DNA from: Prochlorococcus sp. scB245a_520K10
Lineage (GTDB): Bacteria; Cyanobacteriota; Cyanobacteriia; PCC-6307; Cyanobiaceae
Direction: 5' to 3'
DNA length: 64,000 nucleotides
NCBI GenBank assembly: GCA_000634515.1
Contig: JFNU01000005.1
Coordinates: 99,633-163,632 of the forward strand
Shown in pieces: positions 58,192 to 64,000 of this stretch. The position numbers and the translations under genes are program-made. Position 1 is the stretch's first letter, and the number at the start of each line of letters is the position of its first letter. The notes under the pieces were generated by a model. That model was not told the DNA's origin and made no database searches. It saw only the letters and a list, made by a program, of their open reading frames with translations.

Positions 58192-60174
58192 ATGTCATTA
58201 GATAAAAAAAATTCAATTAATAACATCCTTGAAGAAAGTAGAATTTTCCCTCCTTCAAAAAAATTTGCAGAAAACTCAAATATTAGATCTCAAAAAGAAT
58301 TTCTTAGTTTAAAAAAGCAAGCCCTAAATAATCCAACTAAATTTTGGGAATCTTTCGCAAAATCTGAAATAGATTGGTTTGAGCCATTCCAAACTGTATT
58401 AGATAGTGATAACGCCCCCTTTTTTAAGTGGTTTAAAGAAGGAAAAATCAATATTACATATAATTGCTTAGATAGGCATATTAAAAAAGGACTTGGAGCA
58501 AAAACTGCACTTATATGGGAAGGCGAACCCGGAGATAGCAAAAAATATACTTATGAAGAACTTCTAAAAGAGGTATGTAAAGCAGCTAATGCATTAAAAT
58601 CAATTGGTGTAAAAAAAGGAGATTTGGTATGTATTTATATGCCGATGATTCCTGAAGCGATGTTTGCGATGTTAGCTTGTGCAAGAATTGGCGCGCCCCA
58701 TTCAGTTGTCTTCGGAGGATTTTCTTCAGAAGCTTTAAAAGATAGGTTAATTGATGGAAACGCAAGATTTGTTATTACTGCTGATGGTGGCTTTAGAAAA
58801 GATAAAGTGATTGAACTTAAGCAAGCAGTTGATGCGGCTATTGAAAGTGGGGCAGATAAAGTTGTTGAAAAAGTAGTTGTTGTTCAACGAACAAAAAAAA
58901 ATATTTCAATGGTTGATGATAGAGATTTATGGTGGCATGAATTACTAAAAGATCAAAAAGATCAGTGTGAACCAGAAGTAATGAATAGCGAAGATAGACT
59001 TTTTATTCTTTATACTTCAGGCTCTACTGGAAAGCCCAAAGGTGTAGTTCACACTATTGGTGGTTACAATCTTTGGTCCCATTTGACATTTAAATGGATT
59101 TTTGATTTGAAAGATGACGACATTTACTGGTGTACTGCTGATGTTGGTTGGATTACAGGCCATAGTTATATAGTTTATGGGCCTTTATCTAATGGTGCTA
59201 CAACCTTAATGTATGAAGGAGTGCCAAGACCATCAAATTTAGGGGCTTTTTGGGAAATTGTTCAAAAATATAAGGTTTCTATTTTTTATACTGCACCAAC
59301 TGCAATAAGAGCATTTATGAAGTCTGGGCGTGAAATCCCTGATAAATATAATCTTGAGAGTCTTAGACTTTTGGGGACAGTTGGAGAACCAATTAATCCT
59401 GAAGCATGGATATGGTACAAGGATGTGATTGGTAAAAACAAATGCCCTATTGTTGATACTTGGTGGCAAACTGAGACTGGTGGTGTGATGATAAGTCCCT
59501 TGCCTGGAGTCGTTGCCACAAAGCCAGGTTCAGCTACTTTCCCTCTGCCAGGAATCGAAGTTGAAATCGTCGATAAGAATGGAGATAAGGTTGAGGAGAA
59601 CGATGGTGGTTATTTAATTATTAAGAAACCATGGCCAGGAATGATGAGAACAATTCACGGAAACTCAGAGAGATATTTGGAAAGTTATTGGGAATATATT
59701 TCTTTTAAAGGAGAAAAAAATGTTTATTTTGCTGGAGATGGAGCACGCATTGATGAAGATGGATATATATGGATTATGGGAAGAGTAGATGATGTCATAA
59801 GTGTTTCAGGGCATCGGTTAGGAACAATGGAAATAGAATCTGCTTTGGTAAGTCATAAATCAGTTGCAGAGTCTGCAGTCGTTGGCAAAAAAGATGATTT
59901 AAAAGGTGAAGTTATAGTAGCTTTTGTATCTCTAGAGAAAGACGTGAACGGTTCTTCAGAATTAGTAGAGGATCTAAAGAAACATGTTGTTCATGAAATT
60001 GGAATTATCGCAAAGCCTGAAAAGATTATAATTTCAGACTCTCTTCCGAAAACACGTAGTGGAAAAATTATGAGGCGAATTTTAAGATCCTTGGCTGCTG
60101 GAGAAGAAATTAGCGGTGATATAAGCACTCTTGAAGATAGTTCTGTTTTGGAAAAGCTGAAAGAATTATCCTAA
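58192..60174 (+). CDS. acs: Acetyl-CoA synthetase
   Basis: It activates acetate to acetyl-CoA via acetyl-AMP. The 660-residue adenylate-forming enzyme has the P-loop [43 protein letters not shown] and the C-terminal [11 protein letters not shown] with the lysine that is acetylated in relatives. Length is standard. It starts at ATG 58192 with its own candidate promoter, and its stop overlaps the convergent DUF1350 gene by 4 bp. Confidence 0.96.
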   Translation: MSLDKKNSINNILEESRIFPPSKKFAENSNIRSQKEFLSLKKQALNNPTKFWESFAKSEIDWFEPFQTVLDSDNAPFFKWFKEGKINITYNCLDRHIKKGLGAKTALIWEGEPGDSKKYTYEELLKEVCKAANALKSIGVKKGDLVCIYMPMIPEAMFAMLACARIGAPHSVVFGGFSSEALKDRLIDGNARFVITADGGFRKDKVIELKQAVDAAIESGADKVVEKVVVVQRTKKNISMVDDRDLWWHELLKDQKDQCEPEVMNSEDRLFILYTSGSTGKPKGVVHTIGGYNLWSHLTFKWIFDLKDDDIYWCTADVGWITGHSYIVYGPLSNGATTLMYEGVPRPSNLGAFWEIVQKYKVSIFYTAPTAIRAFMKSGREIPDKYNLESLRLLGTVGEPINPEAWIWYKDVIGKNKCPIVDTWWQTETGGVMISPLPGVVATKPGSATFPLPGIEVEIVDKNGDKVEENDGGYLIIKKPWPGMMRTIHGNSERYLESYWEYISFKGEKNVYFAGDGARIDEDGYIWIMGRVDDVISVSGHRLGTMEIESALVSHKSVAESAVVGKKDDLKGEVIVAFVSLEKDVNGSSELVEDLKKHVVHEIGIIAKPEKIIISDSLPKTRSGKIMRRILRSLAAGEEISGDISTLEDSSVLEKLKELS

Positions 60175-60893
60175 TCAGATGCATCAATTAAATTGGAAAT
60201 TTTTTTTATAGTATTTCTTTTGAATTCATCATCAGCCCAGTCTCCCAAAAAATTTTCTCTTAATCCTGCGCTTGCAATTATAGTGTGTGTACCTTTTAAC
60301 ATTACCCCCTTAGAATTATCTTCTTTTCTTGCTTTCAGACAAGAAAATAATTTATCTGTTTGATCTAATTCGTCTGAGTTGAATTTTATTAGGAAGTTAT
60401 TTTTTTGATTATATGTTTTTTCAATTAATCGCAAAGTTCTTTCAGGGCTTGGGCTGAATTCACTGTTGAATTCTAATTTTTGAGAAATTTGTTTCAATAA
60501 TGGAATAGATTTGTTAGCACTGAAGTTATTAAAGCTTATTGATATAAATTTTTCGCAATTTCTTCCACCATCAGGGGAAATTAGATGAAGTTTGCAGCCT
60601 AGACTATGACCAATTCTTATGGATGGAATTGATGTTCCGATTCTCTTTGATAAAGATATTCGGCAATTCTTGAAATCCCTCCATGCTTTAATAGCAAGTT
60701 GTTGGTGATCAAATTGTGGAGTGTATTTATATGCATGTACTGCATAGTTTTTATTAATTAAACTCTCGATGAATCTTCTATAAGTTAAATCTGGTTTAGA
60801 AGCTAGATAACTTCCACCAATAAATTCCACAATTTTTTTTGGATTTGAAGGCCAATAACAAAAATTATTAAATTGATATTTTGTAAAAGTCAT
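60171..60893 (-). CDS. DUF1350 protein (alpha/beta-hydrolase-like)
   Basis: The 240-residue protein matches DUF1350, found in cyanobacteria and plastids: [39 protein letters not shown], the elbow-like [11 protein letters not shown] (Ser97 in GHSLG), [11 protein letters not shown] and [10 protein letters not shown] near the C-terminus. The GHSLG elbow and a late His suggest an active hydrolase, but the substrate is not known. It is a single gene with a divergent gap to the exonuclease gene. Confidence 0.8.
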   Translation of the reverse strand: MTFTKYQFNNFCYWPSNPKKIVEFIGGSYLASKPDLTYRRFIESLINKNYAVHAYKYTPQFDHQQLAIKAWRDFKNCRISLSKRIGTSIPSIRIGHSLGCKLHLISPDGGRNCEKFISISFNNFSANKSIPLLKQISQKLEFNSEFSPSPERTLRLIEKTYNQKNNFLIKFNSDELDQTDKLFSCLKARKEDNSKGVMLKGTHTIIASAGLRENFLGDWADDEFKRNTIKKISNLIDASD

Positions 60894-61010
60894 CTTTCAT
60901 AAACTAATAATGTTTCAAAAATTATTTTCTAATCATGTTTCTTAATTTATATTAATTTAAGAGAAATTTTTATTAAATGCGTCAAGATAAATGAAAGTGT
61001 TTTCAGCTAA

Positions 61011-61790
61011 TTGGAACTATCTAACAAAAAAGAATTAAATCAATTGGATATTCTTCAGGATCAAGTTATCAGTTATCCATCCGAAGATAGTGTTGCTAAT
61101 CAGAATAAAAAAATTGAAAAAATTTTAATTCTTGATACTGAAACAACAGGTTTAGATGAAAATAAAGATGAAGTGATAGAGATAGGTTGTATTTTGTTTG
61201 ATGTATCTTTTAAGTGCGTGCTTTCACAAGTTTCATTTTTGTTTCCGGTTAATAATAATGAAGCAGAATATGTTAATGGCATATCTGCAGAAGTAACTAA
61301 TATCTCTCAACCATGGGAAGATGGATTGAATTTCTTTTTAAAACTTGTTGATTGTTCGGATTTCATTGTCGCGCATAATGTAGAGTTTGATAAGAAATGG
61401 TTTGGGAAAGGAAGATTACCTAAACTTAATAAAAAATGGATATGCAGTTTAGAAGATATTAATTGGTCTTTTCAAAAATCACTAAAAAATAGACCCTCTG
61501 TAACAGATCTAGCTTTATCTTTTTCAATACCAGTATGGAATTTACATAGAGCTTTATCTGATTGTTTTTACATATCTGAGGTCTTCAAAAAATGTGATAA
61601 TTTAGAGGAACTTTTACTTAAAGCTACTGAGCCGAGGTTTTTATACAAGGCACTGATTAGTTACGAAGATAGGTCTTTAGCTAAAAATGCTGGGTTCAGA
61701 TGGAATAGTCCTGTGCAAGGAGCTTGGTCAAGAAAATTAACTACTGATGAGGCAAAAAATCTTGATTTTAGAGTAGAGATTTTGAATTAA
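61011..61790 (+). CDS. DEDD 3'-5' exonuclease with C-terminal DUF5710-like tail
   Basis: The 259-residue protein has the DnaQ-like exonuclease fold with all acidic and His residues: Asp42 and Glu44 (LDTETTGLDE), Asp127 (AHNVEFDKKWF), His179 and Asp184 (HRALSDCFY). The C-terminal piece (about 214-255) with YEDRSLAKNAGFRW and WSRKL resembles the DUF5710-type domain found beside DNA-processing enzymes. It is not the PolIII epsilon subunit proper; a repair or RNA-processing role is possible. It starts at TTG 61011. Confidence 0.78.
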   Translation: MELSNKKELNQLDILQDQVISYPSEDSVANQNKKIEKILILDTETTGLDENKDEVIEIGCILFDVSFKCVLSQVSFLFPVNNNEAEYVNGISAEVTNISQPWEDGLNFFLKLVDCSDFIVAHNVEFDKKWFGKGRLPKLNKKWICSLEDINWSFQKSLKNRPSVTDLALSFSIPVWNLHRALSDCFYISEVFKKCDNLEELLLKATEPRFLYKALISYEDRSLAKNAGFRWNSPVQGAWSRKLTTDEAKNLDFRVEILN

Positions 61791-61820
61791 TATTTAATAA
61801 ATTTTTGACTAAGAAAATAT

Positions 61821-62243
61821 TTAGTACATCTTACAAGGCATCCATTTATTACCCATTTTATGTGCTCCAACACATCCGTATTTTGAGGCAGCTTCTTCAG
61901 CCTCTTGTTTAGTGTTAAATAGATCTGATATCATATTTTCCTTATTTGAATTTGAAAATTGTTTGGAATGATTATGATGATTGCTATGAGAATTAGGTGA
62001 ATACTCCCATATTCCCATAGTAGTAATACCTGCAGAGATAATTCCCATCCCAACTACTGATAAATTGACTATTCCCATTGCTACTGCACCAAAAGAAAAT
62101 ACACCCATTGGGACTACCCCAATACTTATTACTCCCATTGGTACTATGCCTATTGAAACTATACCAAGAGGTGCTATTCCAAAAGCAATTTTTTTTGGCT
62201 TTGTGCCGCAATGCTGATTCTCTTTACTTTTATTAATTCCCAA
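61821..62243 (-). CDS. Glycine-pentad repeat protein with DUF3721-like C-terminus
   Basis: The 140-residue protein has three parts. Residues 22-77 carry Gly every five residues (22, 27, 32, ... 77; only 62 is Ser), in a hydrophobic pattern alternating PMG and SIG, such as IGIVPMGVISIGVVPMG. A His-rich linker (HSNHHNH, 86-92) follows. The tail (about 107-140) has TKQEAEEAASKYGCVGAHKMG and WMPCK with Cys124, His128 and Cys137, matching DUF3721, a short family common in marine picocyanobacteria. No signal peptide is clear. The repeat could be membrane-embedded or a beta-helix; metal binding by the tail is inferred. It starts at TTG 62243. Confidence 0.7.
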   Translation of the reverse strand: MGINKSKENQHCGTKPKKIAFGIAPLGIVSIGIVPMGVISIGVVPMGVFSFGAVAMGIVNLSVVGMGIISAGITTMGIWEYSPNSHSNHHNHSKQFSNSNKENMISDLFNTKQEAEEAASKYGCVGAHKMGNKWMPCKMY

Positions 62244-62341
62244 TAGTTTTTCTAAATGTTAAATTAAAATTGTCTCACAGAATAACTAATCAAAGATTAA
62301 TTTCTAGATGAATTAAAAATTTTGAATTATTTTTTAGAACT

Positions 62342-63622
62342 TTGAATAACTTAAAAAATCTAAGAGGAACAGTAGACTTATTGCCTGATCAATTAATAAA
62401 GTGGCAAAACGTTGAGAAAATTGTATTGGAACAGCTTTCAAGAGCATCCATCAAAGAAATAAGAACACCAATACTGGAAATGACCGAGTTATTTATAAGA
62501 GGAATTGGTGAAGGTACAGATGTTGTCAGTAAGGAAATGTATACATTCCTTGATAGGGGGGAGAGATCCTGTACTCTCAGACCCGAAGGAACAGCCTCAG
62601 TCGTACGAGCGTTAATACAAAATGGAATATCGTCTAATCCTCTTCAAAAACTTTGGTACATGGGTCCTATGTTTCGATACGAAAGACCTCAAGCAGGCAG
62701 ACAAAGACAGTTTCATCAGTTAGGCGTTGAGTTTATAGGGCATGATTCAGTTAGAAGTGATGTTGAAATTATTGCTTTAGCTTGGGATATCTTAGGAAAA
62801 TTAGGAATAAAAGAACTCAATCTTGAAATAAATACTTTAGGTGATACAAATGACAGATCAAATTTTCAAAAATCCTTTTTAAAATGGCTAGAAATAAATA
62901 AAGATTCTCTAGATTTAGATTCTCAGAATAGGATTAATAAAAACCCTTTGAGGATTTTGGACTCAAAGAATATTCAAACAAAAAAAGCTCTTCAAAATGC
63001 ACCAAGATTATTTGATTTTTTGTCTGAAAAAAGTCATAACAGATATTCAGACTTAAAAAAACAATTAGAGGTTTTAAAAATACCTTACGTGGAAAATTTT
63101 AATTTAGTAAGAGGTTTAGATTATTACACCCATACTGCTTTTGAAATCACTAGTGGTGCTTTAGGTTCCCAAGCTACAGTTTGCGGGGGAGGAAGATATG
63201 ATGATTTAATAAAACAAATGGGAGGACCAAATACCCCGGCAATTGGATTTGCTATTGGTTTAGAAAGATTAATTCTGCTGGCAGGAAAAGATCTTGAAAT
63301 TCAAAGAAATACTGATATTTATATTATTAATCAAGGCTTAATTGCTGAATCCTTAGCTTTGGATTTATCTAGAAAATTAAGAAATTATGATTTGATAGTT
63401 GAGTTAGATTTAAGTGGAGCCTCATTTTCAAAACAATTTAAAAAGGCAAATAAACTAAAATCTAAAAGTATTATTGTAATTGGTGATGATGAGGCAGTTA
63501 AGGGTGAATTCATTATAAGGCTCTTTGATCAATCAGGTAATAGGAATGAAGAAGCGGTTATATCTTTTGAGAATGATATTCAATTGGGAAAATGGATAAA
63601 TAACAATTTACTTGTAAAATGA
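62342..63622 (+). CDS. hisS: Histidine--tRNA ligase
   Basis: It charges tRNA-His. The 426-residue class II enzyme has motif 2 [23 protein letters not shown], the His-specific [13 protein letters not shown], and [29 protein letters not shown] (motif 3 region), followed by the anticodon-binding domain (about 330-426). Length is standard. It starts at TTG 62342; its stop overlaps the next ATG by 4 bp. Confidence 0.96.
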   Translation: MNNLKNLRGTVDLLPDQLIKWQNVEKIVLEQLSRASIKEIRTPILEMTELFIRGIGEGTDVVSKEMYTFLDRGERSCTLRPEGTASVVRALIQNGISSNPLQKLWYMGPMFRYERPQAGRQRQFHQLGVEFIGHDSVRSDVEIIALAWDILGKLGIKELNLEINTLGDTNDRSNFQKSFLKWLEINKDSLDLDSQNRINKNPLRILDSKNIQTKKALQNAPRLFDFLSEKSHNRYSDLKKQLEVLKIPYVENFNLVRGLDYYTHTAFEITSGALGSQATVCGGGRYDDLIKQMGGPNTPAIGFAIGLERLILLAGKDLEIQRNTDIYIINQGLIAESLALDLSRKLRNYDLIVELDLSGASFSKQFKKANKLKSKSIIVIGDDEAVKGEFIIRLFDQSGNRNEEAVISFENDIQLGKWINNNLLVK

Positions 63623-63912
63623 TGCTCTTAAAGTTTGTGATAATTTTTCTTTTTATATTTATTTTTTTTTATTTAAGGAATTTTCTTAAATTAAATAGAA
63701 AACAAAAAGTTTTTAAGGCTAAAAAATTTACAACTTTCAATAAAAATAACCTTAATAACTGGATGAATTTAACTAAAAAAGAAAGATATGACTTATCTAA
63801 ACAAGATTCTGTTAACTATATGGATAGAAGAAAACTTTTGTTAGACGAAATTAGAAATGAATATAAGAAAATATCTAGAAAAAATCCTGAGGGGAATATT
63901 AAGAAAAAATAA
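63619..63912 (+). CDS. Small membrane-anchored protein of unknown function
   Basis: The 97-residue protein starts with one hydrophobic helix (about 3-20, [18 protein letters not shown]), followed by a very basic, Lys/Asn-rich soluble part with [32 protein letters not shown] do not recognise a family. It overlaps hisS by 4 bp (ATGA), so it is probably coupled to it. Confidence 0.6.
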   Translation: MMLLKFVIIFLFIFIFFYLRNFLKLNRKQKVFKAKKFTTFNKNNLNNWMNLTKKERYDLSKQDSVNYMDRRKLLLDEIRNEYKKISRKNPEGNIKKK

Positions 63913-63954
63913 TTTTGGAAAATTACTGGACTTCTAATAAAACCATAAATGGAT

Positions 63955-63999
63955 TGAGACATTTTGTCTTAGTAAATGAGACTAAATATTTTCTTAGTC
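63955..63999 (+). other. Two small hairpins after the last gene
   Basis: AGACA/TGTCT (63957-63961 and 63965-63969, extended by one G-T and one T-A pair) forms a 7-bp hairpin with a 3-nt loop. GACTAA/TTAGTC (63980-63985 and 63994-63999) forms a 6-bp hairpin with an 8-nt loop. Together they may be a termination or processing signal, or part of an RNA that continues beyond the window. No T-run follows within the window. Confidence 0.3.
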
Positions 64000-64000
64000 A

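Noticed and set aside
58114..61010. The 12-mer GTTTTCAGCTAA shared by the gaps before acs (58114-58125) and before the exonuclease gene (60999-61010)
   Set aside because: Twelve-base matches are common in an AT-rich 64-kb sequence and the two copies sit at different distances from their genes.

Overview
This window looks like a piece of chromosome from a high-light-adapted Prochlorococcus, a marine picocyanobacterium. The evidence is the strong AT bias, the very tight packing (no gene-free stretch reaches 300 bp; the longest is about 223 bp at 9136-9358), frequent TTG and GTG starts, and a cyanobacterial gene set: plastocyanin, NDH-1 subunits NdhL and NdhD, a cyAbrB regulator, Ycf51, solanesyl-diphosphate synthase, MenD/MenB for phylloquinone, and several cyanobacterial DUF families. 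The strain cannot be fixed from the sequence alone. I see no rRNA, insertion sequence, prophage, CRISPR array or genomic-island signature. The window reads as stable core genome.

Layout. 1-5.5 kb: the 5' part of a DUF2064 gene on the minus strand, then dnaA, a long glutathione S-transferase-like protein, glutathione reductase and a cation/Ca2+ exchanger. 5.6-9.2 kb: pyrC, tRNA-Leu(UAA), ndhL, a DUF3007 protein, trpA, a cyAbrB regulator and a YciI-like protein. 9.3-12.4 kb: a minus-strand group of a sigma-70 family factor, a YkvA-type protein and a small helix-turn-helix protein, then hisIE and a QueD-like protein. 12.4-22.7 kb: a long minus-strand run with clpB, petE, an epimerase, hemE, glgB, a CocE-like hydrolase, two small proteins and ycf51. 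22.8-29.1 kb: plus-strand tamB-like gene, proA, folB and a lipase-like gene. 29.1-38.1 kb: minus-strand prlC, ndhD, thrB, glk, thrS, trpS and an arginine/glycine-rich protein. 38.3-43.4 kb: a DUF697 membrane protein followed by a manganese-type ABC transporter (mntC, mntA, mntB) and a DUF4336 gene that overlaps mntB. 43.4-53.5 kb: DUF760, lepB, menD, menB, glgA, murF, glmU, an MnmD-type methyltransferase and aroA. 53.6-58.1 kb: comB, a nitrilase-family gene, an amidase, murI and sds in one tightly spaced plus-strand run. 58.2-63.9 kb: acs, DUF1350, a DEDD exonuclease, a glycine-repeat/DUF3721 protein, hisS and a small membrane protein.

The genes cover housekeeping and photoautotrophic functions. 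These include replication initiation, pyrimidine, tryptophan, histidine, proline, threonine and aromatic amino-acid synthesis, glycogen synthesis (glgA and glgB apart from each other), tetrapyrrole and quinone synthesis, photosynthetic and cyclic electron transport, peptidoglycan precursors (murF, glmU, murI), tRNA charging (Thr, Trp, His), glutathione metabolism and metal uptake. Several convergent pairs abut or overlap at their 3' ends and no classical GC-rich hairpin plus T-run terminator is evident.

The observations most worth checking are: (1) murI is split by a one-base excess in an A6 run although the rest of the gene is intact; (2) a small protein at 61821-62243 carries a strict five-residue glycine repeat, a His-rich linker and a C-terminal DUF3721-like Cys/His motif; (3) a DUF4336 gene overlaps the manganese permease gene; (4) a perfect inverted repeat sits directly upstream of dnaA; (5) a QueD-like protein has Tyr where a zinc-binding His is expected. 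I found no convincing wholly new multi-gene system.
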